Positions 1 to 10,199 of a DNA stretch of 64,000 bases are shown one piece after another; within the stretch, counting starts at the first letter, position 1; each line of letters opens with the position of its first letter. The notes beneath the pieces were generated by a model that saw only the letters and a list, made by a program, of their open reading frames with translations, had not been told where the DNA came from and made no database searches. The position numbers and the translations under genes are program-made. The DNA is from Carpediemonas membranifera (Eukaryota > Fornicata): contig JAHDYR010000064.1 in NCBI GenBank assembly GCA_019828565.1, positions 434,001-498,000 on the forward strand, in the 5' to 3' direction.

Positions 1-1101
1 GGCGTGGTGGCGCCGGTCCCGATGCTCGTGCTCCTTTACCCCTTTCTCCAGCTGACTGGCGCCGACTCAGCCTCCATGCCGCACGCCCTGTACTACTCCC
101 TCGTCATGCTGCCCACGTCCGCCGTGTTCCTGGCCCCACACATCGTCACGGCAATGCTGCGGGCCGACGAGAAGCCCGTCGCGTCCATGCTCCTGACGCT
201 CGTGGCGTCCGTCCTCAACATCGGTCTCGACGTCCTCTTCGTCTTCGGGTTCGGCTGGGGCACCACGGGCGCCGCCGTTGCCTCGGTTATCAGCGACCTG
301 CTTGCCACGATTGCGTCCTTCGCCTACTACTACACGCCCGTCTACTTCTTGATCCATCCCCGCGCCGACCGGACCCGCGCCCTTGTTCTCCCGTGGCGCT
401 GCTATGTCCCTGACGTCTCCTGCATGGTCTTCATGGTCCGTAGCGCGGCCGTGTTCTCACTCTCTATGATCGGCTTCTCGACGATGCTCTTTCTCACCAA
501 CATCGCCATCGACCGCATCGTACCATCGTCCCTTACGTCCTCCTATCTGGCCGGCGAGACCGCCATCTACCGGATAACGCTTCTGTGCTGCGTCCCGTTC
601 ATCTCTATCGAGCAGGCCGTCATCCCGCTCGCCGCCTTCTACTACGGCGCGAGGCTTGCCCGCAAGACCCTCGAGGTGCTCGTGTCCGCCCTGTCTGCGG
701 GCCTCGTCGTCGGCGTCGTGTGCTGGTTGTTCATTACCCTCCTGCCCAAGTATTACATGCGCGCGTTCACAGACGACGCAGACGCCATCGACGCGGGCGT
801 GCTCGTTGCCCGCCGGCAGGGCATTCTCTTCGTCGTGCTCGGTGTGCTGCTCCCGGCGCAGGTCTTCCTCGTCGCCGTCCAGCGGAACAAGGCGGCCTTC
901 ATCACCATGGCATCGAGACAGATGGTCGTCGGCAACCTCACCGTCATTCTCGGCATTGTAGTTGGGAGCATCGATCTTGTTTTCCTGGCAACCCCCATCG
1001 GGGACGTCGTGGCTTCCGTCGTCAGCGTCATCTTTCTGGGATACTTGGGCATGAAACTGGCGACTCGCAGTCGGCGCAAAGCCGTCGAGGTGAAACCTTG
1101 A
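1..1101 (+). CDS. MATE-family multidrug/toxin efflux transporter, 5'-partial
   Basis: The reading frame is open from the left window edge, so the true start lies outside; 366 codons are visible, ending in TGA at 1099-1101. The protein is very hydrophobic, with about nine membrane-spanning stretches. These include a segment near residues 60-80 (LLTLVASVLNIGLDVLFVFG) followed by GWGTTGAAVASVISD, a combination typical of MATE (MOP superfamily) transporters. Family members export organic cations and drugs in exchange for H+ or Na+ at the plasma membrane or endomembranes. The visible part corresponds roughly to the C-terminal three quarters of a usual 450-residue protein. The tail is short and basic (TRSRRKAVEVKP). 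An ATAAA sequence follows the stop within ten bases. The family call is inferred from motif style and hydropathy; the substrate is unknown. Confidence 0.75.
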   Translation, partial: GVVAPVPMLVLLYPFLQLTGADSASMPHALYYSLVMLPTSAVFLAPHIVTAMLRADEKPVASMLLTLVASVLNIGLDVLFVFGFGWGTTGAAVASVISDLLATIASFAYYYTPVYFLIHPRADRTRALVLPWRCYVPDVSCMVFMVRSAAVFSLSMIGFSTMLFLTNIAIDRIVPSSLTSSYLAGETAIYRITLLCCVPFISIEQAVIPLAAFYYGARLARKTLEVLVSALSAGLVVGVVCWLFITLLPKYYMRAFTDDADAIDAGVLVARRQGILFVVLGVLLPAQVFLVAVQRNKAAFITMASRQMVVGNLTVILGIVVGSIDLVFLATPIGDVVASVVSVIFLGYLGMKLATRSRRKAVEVKP

Positions 1102-2100
1102 GGCTTCATAAAAATCGGTTTGACTGTTGTTGACTTGAGGTCGAGTCGTCCTGGCACACAGTGATAAGCCGTTACCTGACAAAAAAGTCGGGCGGCCAGA
1201 CTCCCTGACAGCGTTCATTTGACAACTTCAACATATCGGAGAGACCTCTGCACCGTGAGGTTGGGGTTAGAGAAGGCATTGCTAACAAAGGAGTGCAGCC
1301 AGCCTGTGAGTCAAACCACTGAGCCAAAATAGACCGGCATTCCACACCCAGACACATGTGTTGGAACCGTCATAAACCTCGTGTCCATTCTTATTTGGGC
1401 AAGCGATTGACCGGGTCGCCCCGATGATGTGACATGGTGGCATGTTTCGATTGATGAATCATCTCGGGTGAGTCGCGACTTAGAACCAAACATCGGCCGA
1501 ATTTGTCACTGATCCGCACGTCGTTCAGCCGGAGCATGATCGAACCGCGCACTGTAGAAGGCCGACCCACCTTGACGAGCTCACATCGCGCGCGGTTCAA
1601 AGTGAGATACAATGACCATTTATGGCGGGTTGAGCTCATGTAACATAACTAGTTGTAGTGGTATATGCGCAACACAACAGGCAATTTCTTCATTCTATAC
1701 CTGTCAGGGTCCCTCTGCTGGTGGTTGCTCGTAAATTTCAGTTCAAGTTCATGTCTCATGTCTTCACATAGCCACACTCACATGCACTTATCCACTTCCC
1801 AAACAAGCTATCAGCGTGTCTGCGGGCCTGCTGCCTGCTACAATGTGAGATTATGCTCAAGTTAGCCTGATGGCAGTCAACCCGACGCACACCTCAAAAG
1901 GCAATGGGTATTCAAAACAAAGAAACAAAAAGCGATTCTCACTATGGGCAACACGGTTGAATGGCACAGAAGTATCCATAGCTGCGCCAAAATGGTCCGA
2001 CTGGCCCTACTTCCAAAGTCACGGCATAGATGCAGGAAAAAAGGAAAAGCAAGAATTTTTTCGTTGAAAAAAAGTGCCTCTACGAGTGTGATCAGTGAAG
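1102..2100. other. Intergenic region without recognisable gene
   Basis: About 1 kb between the MATE transporter and RPS23. Short frames occur on both strands, but none has a family motif, coding-like composition or a plausible splice structure. No tRNA cloverleaf or other RNA was recognised. The last 60 bases hold an A/T block (GAATTTTTTCG followed by an A-run) likely to belong to the RPS23 promoter. Confidence 0.5.
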
Positions 2101-2594
2101 ATGGCTTCTGGCATCAACGCCGCCCGTAAGCTTCGCAACGTTCGCCGCGTCAACCGCTGGTACGTAGTTTCCGCCGATTTCTGGACTTATTTAGGGCTGA
2201 TAAGGAGTACAAGCGCGCCAACCTCGGCACCTGGCAGAAGGCCGATCCCTTCATGGGCGCTTCCCACGCCAAGGGCATCGTCGTCGAGAAGATGTATGTT
2301 TTAGCTGGTTTTTAGTTGTTATACAGCGGCGTCGAGGCCAAGCAGCCTAACTCTGCTATCCGTAAGTGTGCTCGTTGCCAGCTCATCAAGAACGGCAAGA
2401 AGATCACCGCCTTCGTCCCCGGCGATGGTTGCCTTACCTTCATCGATGAGAACGACGAGGTCCTCATCTCTGGCTTCGGCCGTAGAGGTCACGCCGTTGG
2501 TGATATCCCCGGTGTCCGTTTCAAGGTCGTCAAGGTCTCCAACGTTTCCCTCCTCGCCCTCTTCCGTGGCAAGAAGGAGAAGCCCCGTTCTTAA
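2101..2594 (+). CDS. RPS23: 40S ribosomal protein S23 (uS12), three exons
   Basis: Cytosolic small-subunit protein at the decoding centre. Exons 2101-2159, 2195-2293 and 2327-2594 give 141 residues, the usual eukaryotic length is 143. Intron 1 (2160-2194, 35 nt) is GTACGT...TTTAG and intron 2 (2294-2326, 33 nt) is GTATGT...ATACAG. After splicing the frame reads through the family landmarks [39 protein letters not shown] and [17 protein letters not shown], ending in KKEKPRS. The PNSAIRK loop, which carries the hydroxylated proline in other eukaryotes, is intact. The stop overlaps a TAAAT motif that may act as poly(A) signal. Bases are biased to C/T at third positions, as expected of a highly expressed gene. 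Confidence 0.96.
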
Positions 2595-2887
2595 ATTTGC
2601 CCGGTGTGTCCTTTGCTGATGTCTGTGGAGAAGAACAGCAGAAGTAAAAGAGTACAGATTGTTTCAATACACTTTCGGCTTTCAGTGTATTCAAGCCTGC
2701 GCATGCAGAATCCCGTCCCGCATGCGTCAGCTTCCTATCTTTCAACCACGTCTCGGTCGACCAAGGAATAAATAAAAAAGAACTCAGATGGTCTGCTGCC
2801 ACAGTAAACTACGTCTGTAGCTTTGTCTAGCTGTTACTCTGGCCATCCGTTCACATCCAACGCGCTTTATGTGCGTTACATGCGCCT

Positions 2888-5266
2888 ATGTATTCATACT
2901 CTCAGCCAGAAGTGATGTGTGCTCTTTCCGCTCAGCAGCTTGCTGAGGCGTATAGGTCTCTGAGAGAGTGGTCTTCTGGGAATACACAGTACTTCCCAGA
3001 GATATACAGGCAGAAGAATGCTGTAATGACCGCGACTGCCACACTAATGCCATCTGTGGCTTGTCTGGCCTCAAAATACCTAGAATTGTTCATCCTGAAG
3101 ATCACAGATCCACGTGTAACCGCCAATGCGGCCCGCTATAGGCTTCCGTCATTTCGTTTTGACGCCATCCGCGAACCCACCGTGTTGCTGAAGACACTAC
3201 TCCGTATGGCTGAGACGGCGCCCACGCCGACGAGTGCCCTAGTCGTGCTCAACTCGATGTCCACGATCCTCCTCCAGCGACAGCCCTCAGCCGACTCTGC
3301 CTCGCTCCTGGAGAGTCTGTGGACCCCTGCCGCCGAGGGCTTGCTGGCACTGGCCAACGGACGGGTCGGAAACCTCGCCGAATACGACAGTGCGGAACAG
3401 TGGAACTTCCTGTTCCATCTGAGGAAGCATGCCCATGCGCTGGTGGCGGTGTTCGAGCGCATCATGGACTCGTCCACCGAGTCGGTCCATAGAGCCAAGT
3501 TCGCCAACACTTCGGCCACTCTGCGGCAGGCCATCAACCGCATCGAGGCCGAGGACTGCTTTGCGGAGGACGTTGCTCCCGTGGTCGACACCCACGCCGC
3601 CGCCGCCCTCAGCGAGGCCCTGATCTCCGCGGCAATCGCAGGGTTGCCCGCCCCGAAGCTTACCCTATCGAACGACGTCTACGCCCGGACGCTAGGTCTG
3701 ATCTGCGACGCAGCGATGGCCGAGGCTGTCACGGGGCCCGCCCACGCCGCCCTGGTCGCCCGGATCACACCGGACGCCGCCGAGTGCCACGAGGTGCGCG
3801 CCATGCTGTGGGCGGAGTTCTCTGCAGCCGTGCACCGAGCGGGGCAGGGAGTGGTGTCTGCAGACTACTTCACGGAGACTCTGGCGACTAACGGGCTCGA
3901 GGTGCTAGTCGATATGGCGGCTGTGGCGGGGTTCAACGACCCCGAGGGCGCCATCGACACCGTCCTCGGGCTGGCGGACCCGAAGTACCCCAAGGACCGC
4001 GGCCTGACGTCCCATCTGCAGCGGTACGCGTCGTACCTGTGCAGGGCCATCCTAACCCTGCACGGCTCAATCAAATCCCAATCAATTACGCGGTGCTTGG
4101 CGGAGCTGCTGGCTACTGTGCCATTCGTCCCCCGCGCGGCACTCTATGCGCTGCTCGGCATCTGTATGTCCCCCAAGGATTCGATCTCGGGGTTCAACGT
4201 AGTGAAGCTCGTCATCGCCCAGGCCAAAACCACCCCACTCGTCCGCCAGCTGGTCAAGATCCTGTTCGCGATCGCCCAGCTGTCCGGCGACGAGCGCTCT
4301 GACGCCCGCCGGGCCGTCGCCACCCGCGTCCTCGTTGACCTGGCCCGGACGGGAGTCCCAGGCGTGGTCGCTGCGATCACGGAGCAGACGGACATCCTCG
4401 TCGGGGGGACGTTCGACATGGTCGCGGCCAACATGGACGACAAACAGCCCGACCCGAACGACTTCGCCCGGCGAGTGCTGCTACCGGCCATACGCCCTAA
4501 GATGCAGCTTGTGCAGGCCCTGACGGCCGGGGACGGCGGCTATGCCATCCGGGCAGCTGCGGGGCGGTTGAATGAGCTGCACGAGCGCTTCTACGTGTCG
4601 TCGACCAAGATTATCGAGCTCAAGAAGGAGCTCAACGCCGGTCGGCAGCCCAACGAAACAGACGCGGGCTTCTCCACGCGCACGAGGGAGCTGCACACGA
4701 AGCTAGCGACACTGGACTCGAGGAAGAAGTCCGTGAGCCCCTTCTTCGCCCTGTTCAACGTATCCACGAGTTCCGGGCTCTTGCTCTTCACACACTCGGG
4801 GTCGGCCCGCACCCCCGCGGACTGCAGGGCCAAGGAGCAGCTGCCATGGAAGCATCTCTCGGCCGTGGACGGGGTCGAGCTAGTTGACCAGGGCACGCTG
4901 TCAGTGCCGCACGCGTATGTCGCGGAGCTGACCCGCCAGATAACGCTGCCCGAGTCGAACCGGTTCCTGCTGGTCCACATGCGGCGTGTGGTGCCCCCGT
5001 TGATTGGGTCGATGCACCAGCTCTTCGAGGTCCTCAAACACGGCGACCCCGTCGACAGAGAGGCCGCGGTGGCCATCGAGAACGCCAAGAACAGGTACGG
5101 TCTGCTGCTACGGGACGCCATGCTGAGTGAGGGCCGGTCGTCGCGGTCGTCCGATGAGCAACGCGTCGCCATGGATCGTGGCATCGAGAGTGAGTGGCGG
5201 TCACGCGGTTTCGAGGCGAACAAGCGGAAAGCAGCACCAAGCTCAAGCTCTAAGCGCAGTAAGTGA
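2888..5266 (+). CDS. Large helical protein of unknown function
   Basis: A single 792-codon frame with strong third-position G/C bias, so clearly a gene. The protein is almost entirely helical, with repeated leucine/alanine-rich segments that look like HEAT/ARM-type alpha-solenoid repeats. There is no signal peptide or membrane segment. The C-terminus is a lysine/serine-rich tail (KRKAAPSSSSKRSK) that could be a nuclear localisation signal. A solenoid with a basic tail would suit a scaffold such as symplekin/Pta1-type or Integrator-like proteins, but I see no diagnostic motif and make no assignment. The start at 2888 is the first ATG in frame. An ATAAAC motif lies 14 bases after the stop. Confidence 0.85.
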   Translation: MYSYSQPEVMCALSAQQLAEAYRSLREWSSGNTQYFPEIYRQKNAVMTATATLMPSVACLASKYLELFILKITDPRVTANAARYRLPSFRFDAIREPTVLLKTLLRMAETAPTPTSALVVLNSMSTILLQRQPSADSASLLESLWTPAAEGLLALANGRVGNLAEYDSAEQWNFLFHLRKHAHALVAVFERIMDSSTESVHRAKFANTSATLRQAINRIEAEDCFAEDVAPVVDTHAAAALSEALISAAIAGLPAPKLTLSNDVYARTLGLICDAAMAEAVTGPAHAALVARITPDAAECHEVRAMLWAEFSAAVHRAGQGVVSADYFTETLATNGLEVLVDMAAVAGFNDPEGAIDTVLGLADPKYPKDRGLTSHLQRYASYLCRAILTLHGSIKSQSITRCLAELLATVPFVPRAALYALLGICMSPKDSISGFNVVKLVIAQAKTTPLVRQLVKILFAIAQLSGDERSDARRAVATRVLVDLARTGVPGVVAAITEQTDILVGGTFDMVAANMDDKQPDPNDFARRVLLPAIRPKMQLVQALTAGDGGYAIRAAAGRLNELHERFYVSSTKIIELKKELNAGRQPNETDAGFSTRTRELHTKLATLDSRKKSVSPFFALFNVSTSSGLLLFTHSGSARTPADCRAKEQLPWKHLSAVDGVELVDQGTLSVPHAYVAELTRQITLPESNRFLLVHMRRVVPPLIGSMHQLFEVLKHGDPVDREAAVAIENAKNRYGLLLRDAMLSEGRSSRSSDEQRVAMDRGIESEWRSRGFEANKRKAAPSSSSKRSK

Positions 5267-5554
5267 AGTTTACTACGACCATAAACGCGCCGTTCTCGAA
5301 CACTTCTGCCTAATATCATCGACTCCCAACCAGTCCCAGTCTCGTCTGATGGATAGGTGCCAGTGAGTGTGGCTAGGTGTGTGAAGTGGACATGAGATAT
5401 GTTGAACTGGAAAATTTACGAGCAGCCACTATCAGAGAGACCCTGACAGGTATTGAAGGAAGGAAATGCATTCTGTGTTGTACATAAACAACGCCGTTCA
5501 TCTTTTGATTCTGTTGGCATCGCTGTGCATATTTCCCAAAGCCTAATTCTCAGG

Positions 5555-6110
5555 ATGGCAGCAAAGCCTACTGTAGCTCACAGAGGGATTCCCCAGGCGG
5601 GTATGTGGTTATTTTGCTTTGTTTTACGCAGATTTCATCGATAATCCCAACGCGTTCATCGCTCAGCACAAGAATGCCGAAGAGGCGCTCACGAGCCTGA
5701 ATGAGCAGTACAGCAAGTACAAGTTCATGGACGCACAGCTTATTAGGCAAAAGACCTCAATCGCTGGCCGCATCCCCGATCTTGAGGCTAGCCTGAAGAC
5801 AATCCAGTTCTACCAGCAGAAGCGCGAGGAGACTACCGTGAACCACGAGATTGCCGACGGTGTGTACGCCAAGGCCACGGTTCCTGCTGTTGAGAACGTG
5901 TCTATCTGGCTGGGCTGCAGCACGATGGTGGAATACCCCATTGACGACGCCGAGGCCCTCCTCAAGAGGAATCTTGCTGGGGCCCGGGCGCAGGTCGCCG
6001 GCCTTGATTCTGACCTCGATTACCTCAAGGAGCAGATCACGACGCTCGAGGTGAGCCTGGCTCGTGTGTACAATGCCGATGTGCTGCGGAGGCGCCAGAC
6101 CCGCGCTTAG
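5555..6110 (+). CDS. PFD3: Prefoldin subunit 3, two exons
   Basis: Alpha-type subunit of the hexameric prefoldin co-chaperone, which delivers nascent actin and tubulin to the CCT chaperonin. Exon 1 is 5555-5600 and exon 2 is 5632-6110, separated by a 31-nt intron (GTATGT...TTTTACGCAG). The spliced protein has 174 residues. It starts MAAKPTVAHRGIPQA, comparable to the HLGIPEA start region of human VBP1. It then shows the N-terminal coiled coil (LNEQYSKYKFMDAQL), the central beta-hairpin stretch (VYAKATVPAVENVSIWLG) and the C-terminal coiled coil ending in SLARVYNADVLRRR. The last motif matches the ARVYNWDV end of the family closely. Without the intron the first exon would be lost. Prefoldin 4 is also encoded in this window, at 29.8 kb. 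Confidence 0.92.
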
Positions 6111-6240
6111 ATTAAAATCATGCAACCACTACTTGCTATGTGTGTAGGGACGCCTAGCTCCCGCGGACCCCCTGATTGCCAGTCCCGCACCTTAAGGGAC
6201 GAACCGACCATCCGCAGAATTTCCCCAAAATTCTGGAAAT

Positions 6241-8541
6241 ATGCAAGCACGCCCCCCAAGTGCAAGAAGACCGAACTCTGCAAGACCACCAAGGAAACTA
6301 TCGATCTTTACGCGCGAAAATACCGCCAATCAAGGCGGAGCGATGGCCAAGGCGACGAGTCCGCCCACCGTGCCTCCCCTGCGCTCTGGAGAAACCGCAA
6401 CACTCTTCATGAACCCATTACACCGCTCAAATGGGACATCTGCGGCCAACCTGAGCATGCGGCGGGCTTCAACAGTCCATATGCTGAACCAAATCAAGCA
6501 AAGCGCCGTCGGACGGCACTCCTCGCTCTCTGCGATGACTCACTCATCCACTGCGGCGCCGTCTGAGTTCGGGGCGGACTCCAGCGTGTATCTTGACACC
6601 GAGGAGGACGATGATTCGTTCAGTAGCTACGGTTCCGATGAGGAGGACGAGGACCTCCTCCACGAAAAGCGGACACGGGAAGCCATGGCGTCCGCAGACA
6701 AGACGCTGAGAGACGTAGACATCAAGACCAACCCGCATCTGAAGCTGGTCGAGTCCCTCCAAGCCCAGGGCGTTGCCAAGGCCAGCCAGCTCGTCGCCCT
6801 CAACACGTTCAGCTCGAGTGACTTTTCCCAGGCCAGGAACCAGGCGCTGTTCCTCAAGGCGAACGGCGTGTCCGTGCTCGTGCGGCTGATCATGGAGAAC
6901 AAGGATCTGACGGTTCGGAAGAACGCCATAGCCCTGCTGACCAAACTCGCGGCCATACCCGAGTTTCAGGTCACCCTATTCGACATGGATGGACTCAAGG
7001 GGCCACTGGAGCTCCTGGCGGACGAGCGCACCCCACCCCCGATCCAGAGCGCCATCATGCGGCTGATAGAGACGTGCGGCGAGTTCTACGGGCTGAGACG
7101 GGCAGTGCGGCAGGCTAACGGGCTCGGGATCATCCTCGGTCACCTGAAGAACATGGGCAAGCGTCATGCCGCCGTCGCCCCTTGCGCCATGGCTGCGATC
7201 GACGTCCTTCTTCGCTCTGCGGGGAACAGAAGCGCGGTCAAGGCGACCGGCGGGCTGCAGACCATCGTCGGTCTCATCCGGTCAACGCTGAGTGACCACT
7301 CCAACCCAGCCAACGAGGCGACGATCACGAGTGCCGTCGCGGCCTTGCGACACTTCACCAACGACGACACTGAGTTCACCGAGCTCGTGGCGTGCGGCGT
7401 GCCGGAGATCCTGTGCGCGGTGCTCGCCAAGATCGACACACCCGCCGCCCTCGAGCATGTTGTCGCGACTCTTGCGGCCATGGCGCAGCTAAAGGAGGTG
7501 CAGATTACGGTCCACAAGAACAAGGGTGTGCACTCGCTGTGCAAGCACCTCGACAAGCCCGGTGCGCTGCAGGTCTCTGCGCTTGTTGCCCTCCGCCACC
7601 TGGCGCAGTACGGTCCCAATCGAAAGGTCCTGGTCGGCCTCAAGATTGCCTCCACGATTGCCGCCATGCTCCGAGATGTCGATGAAGACCTTGTCGGCAG
7701 GGCTGCCCTCGTGGTCTCGTCGATTGGCTCTAACCCCGATGCCCGCCAGGCCATCCGGAGGGCCGGCGCTGTGTCGATCCTTGTGGGGCATCTCAAGAGC
7801 GTCAACAACAGCCTCCTCAGAGACGTGTCGACAGCGCTGGCCACCCTGGGTGAAGATGAGAAGCTGGCTGCCGACATTATCCAGGCAGACGGCGTAAGGC
7901 TGCTTTGGTCGCTACTCCGCGTTCAGTCATCGCAGGTCATCGCTGCCGCCGCGGCTGCCCTTGTCCCTCTCTTGAAGTCCCCCGATGAGATTGCCAAGGT
8001 TGGCCGCACGTTCGTGGGCGGTCTCCGGATAGTCGTCACTCTGTTCAAATCGAAGAACGAGGAAGTGCTCGGGTACGCCGCCGCCCTTGTCGCCCAGCTC
8101 GCCAGAGACACCGAGAACTGCCAGATCCTCACCGAGTCGAACGTCATTGATGATCTCTGCCGGCTCGTTCGGTCGACCCAGTCCGACCTCATCAGGCAGC
8201 ACGCAGCCTCCGCACTCGCATACATGGCAGTACTGGGCGACAACCGCGCCGCCATCGGGGAGAACGCCGTGCTGGAGCCGCTTGTCGGGTTCTTCACGTC
8301 GACGGGCAGCCCGCTGGTGCACCGATCCACAGCCCACGCACTCAGCAACCTCGCGTCGCACCCCGAGAACGCCCGGGTGCTCCGTGATGTCAGGGCGCAT
8401 GTGCCACTAGTGAAGCTCATGGCTAGCACGGACGAGGTGGCGCAGCTGGCGTCGGCCGTGGCAGTCAGGCACATCAGATTGCACCATGTCAAGAGGTTGG
8501 AGGCCAGCATGATGGCAGGGACGACGCTGAACGCGTTCTGA
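6241..8541 (+). CDS. ODAD2: Armadillo-repeat protein, ARMC4/ODAD2-like outer-dynein-arm docking factor
   Basis: A 766-residue protein. The first about 140 residues are disordered, Ser/Pro-rich and then acidic (DTEEDDDSFSSYGSDEEDEDLL). The rest is a run of armadillo repeats. The last repeats contain the sequence around VHRSTAHALSNLASHPENARVL, followed by a terminal helix with VAVRHIRLHHVKRLEAS. This closely parallels the C-terminal signature of ARMC4/ODAD2 (VHRATAQAL...NIRRL). In animals that protein docks outer dynein arms on axonemal doublets. It would act in the flagellum, together with IFT74 and kinesin-13 encoded here. Human ODAD2 is longer (1044 residues), so this would be a shorter form. 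The start at 6241 is the first ATG; MAKATSPP at 6343 is an alternative. The ODAD2 assignment is an inference from the end motif; the ARM fold is clear. Confidence 0.8.
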   Translation: MQARPPSARRPNSARPPRKLSIFTRENTANQGGAMAKATSPPTVPPLRSGETATLFMNPLHRSNGTSAANLSMRRASTVHMLNQIKQSAVGRHSSLSAMTHSSTAAPSEFGADSSVYLDTEEDDDSFSSYGSDEEDEDLLHEKRTREAMASADKTLRDVDIKTNPHLKLVESLQAQGVAKASQLVALNTFSSSDFSQARNQALFLKANGVSVLVRLIMENKDLTVRKNAIALLTKLAAIPEFQVTLFDMDGLKGPLELLADERTPPPIQSAIMRLIETCGEFYGLRRAVRQANGLGIILGHLKNMGKRHAAVAPCAMAAIDVLLRSAGNRSAVKATGGLQTIVGLIRSTLSDHSNPANEATITSAVAALRHFTNDDTEFTELVACGVPEILCAVLAKIDTPAALEHVVATLAAMAQLKEVQITVHKNKGVHSLCKHLDKPGALQVSALVALRHLAQYGPNRKVLVGLKIASTIAAMLRDVDEDLVGRAALVVSSIGSNPDARQAIRRAGAVSILVGHLKSVNNSLLRDVSTALATLGEDEKLAADIIQADGVRLLWSLLRVQSSQVIAAAAAALVPLLKSPDEIAKVGRTFVGGLRIVVTLFKSKNEEVLGYAAALVAQLARDTENCQILTESNVIDDLCRLVRSTQSDLIRQHAASALAYMAVLGDNRAAIGENAVLEPLVGFFTSTGSPLVHRSTAHALSNLASHPENARVLRDVRAHVPLVKLMASTDEVAQLASAVAVRHIRLHHVKRLEASMMAGTTLNAF

Positions 8542-8730
8542 GGCGTTTATGTACATATGACAGCATAGTTTAAACGACGGGCGATCTGAAGTTTGTAATG
8601 TCCGGCACTGTCGGCGGAACACGAAAAGGCCGAGCCGGACTCTACCAGACCGGCGGACTGCCTTGGCGGACCCCAGCTTCCTCCGTCAGCCTGTTGGAAT
8701 CGCCAAATTTAGGCGGCCACTCATCATTCA

Positions 8731-9267
8731 ATGATAAGCGTCCTAACGACGATATTCACCATCATAGCCGTTATATGGGCGTACATAACGCTTACAATGC
8801 TCATACTAGGCGTCAGCATCCCTATGTTCGTCATTTCGATTTATACGCCCCGTTTGAAGTACACGAGCGTACCCCTGGGCTTCTTTGTGATAATGATCTC
8901 ACCATTGTTCGGCGGCCATTTCGTTCTACTCGCAGGTGTTGCTCTTGTCGCCGTTGGTCTCCTTCAAGCCCATAGCCGCCAGGGCGTTCTCCCAAACTCT
9001 TCCGCCCTCCTGTCCCAGCCGTCCAACGCCATGCCCAGTGCGCCCCCGGAGTACCATGTCCGCGCCTACGGCCATGGCGGCTTATACCCGCGCCGCTCCA
9101 CCGCAGCGTTCGACTACACGGCTAAGGCGCCCACCGTCCGGACCGGGTCCCCACCGCACGCCCTGCACGGCGGGTACAGCAACATGGCGCCCTTGGAGTA
9201 CAGCCGCCATGCCCAGCAAACGACCCCAGCGTACCAGCCGATGGTGCAGCCAGGTGCTTTGGAATAG
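8731..9267 (+). CDS. Small membrane protein with proline-rich tail, unknown
   Basis: 178 codons. The first 85 residues contain three hydrophobic segments (starting ISVLTTIFTIIAVIWAYITL, then MLILGVSIPMFVISIYT and VALVAVGLLQAH regions). They are followed by about 90 residues of a soluble tail rich in proline, tyrosine and alanine (repeated YSRHA, PPEYHV, TPAYQPM). The PPEY-like motif could bind WW domains. No family is recognised. Third-position G/C bias in the tail supports translation. The start is the first ATG in frame and immediately begins the first membrane segment. Confidence 0.6.
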   Translation: MISVLTTIFTIIAVIWAYITLTMLILGVSIPMFVISIYTPRLKYTSVPLGFFVIMISPLFGGHFVLLAGVALVAVGLLQAHSRQGVLPNSSALLSQPSNAMPSAPPEYHVRAYGHGGLYPRRSTAAFDYTAKAPTVRTGSPPHALHGGYSNMAPLEYSRHAQQTTPAYQPMVQPGALE

Positions 9268-9553
9268 GCGCCGCCCGCTTCTCTCTAATCCATATAAAGC
9301 AGCTTATTGGTGTGAGGCATGTGGCGCCCTTTCTTAGAGCATTTCAAAGGACAACCAATCTTTATCGAATGGTATCGGCCACTTGACGAGGACTGACGGA
9401 GAGGATGTGTGTCTCTGCTGTAATGTCGCGGCCCCGGGGGCGGGTCAGCAACTGATTTGCATGGCCATTCGCCAGACGTGACTGGGACTAGACTTTGACC
9501 AGACTGAACATTCATTATCAACGCTGTGAACGCGAACGCGCCACTATTGAGCC

Positions 9554-9905
9554 ATGCTGATCAGGCAAGGGATGATGTGGAAGCAAGGAAAGATCGTGAA
9601 GAACTGGAAACACGTTCGTCACCCTTGTGTACTTTACACAGCGATATTTCGTCCTCCTGAAGACAAGCACGCCCGGATTGGAGCTAAGGTACTTCCATAG
9701 ACCAGAATCATCACTCCCAAAAGGCGTAGTGAAGATCACCAAGTACACGTGCACCCTCACGATGGGCGTGCACGGCAACCGGCGTTATCTGGAGGTCCGG
9801 GTTCCCGGCCGGACCTACTACATGCACAGTACCAGCAGCAGCGAGCTCGAGGGCTGGTACAACGACCTCCGCCAGGCGATAACGGATCTCCCGGGCAGAC
9901 GGTAG
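9554..9905 (+). CDS. Single PH-domain protein, two exons
   Basis: Exon 1 is 9554-9613 and exon 2 is 9642-9905, with a 28-nt intron (GTTCGT...CTTTACACAG). Splicing yields a 107-residue protein that is essentially one pleckstrin-homology domain. It opens MMWKQGKIVKNWKHRYFVLL, the classical first two strands of a PH domain. A central GVVKITKYTCTL strand follows, and the C-terminal helix contains SELEGWYNDLRQAI with the near-invariant tryptophan. Such domains bind phosphoinositides or proteins at membranes. No other domain is present, so this would be a minimal PH adaptor. Exon 1 is needed to supply the first beta strand, which supports the splice model. Confidence 0.8.
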
Positions 9906-10199
9906 GGGACCTTCTACACGGGTCGGATGATGCGATGTTGTTCCATCAGTCGCTTTGCTATGGCGGTTGTACCACTATTGTATTAAAATTTCGTCGTTTG
10001 TGTGGGAGGGAACTGCACGATCGCTCATGTGGTGGTGATGTGCTGGGGCGACACACGATTTGATAAATGGCGGTCAGGTATCCATGTATCCCCGCAGGAG
10101 TGCCCAGATGCGTTTCCGCGCTTGCGCTGCGCGCTTGCTCTTCCAATCAATCCAAATCTAAAACTGCACAATGTATCGAACCAAATCACGCCCACCCGA

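Noticed and set aside
457-1218. 253-codon minus-strand frame opposite the MATE gene
   Set aside because: Antisense shadow; charged low-complexity composition and no motif.
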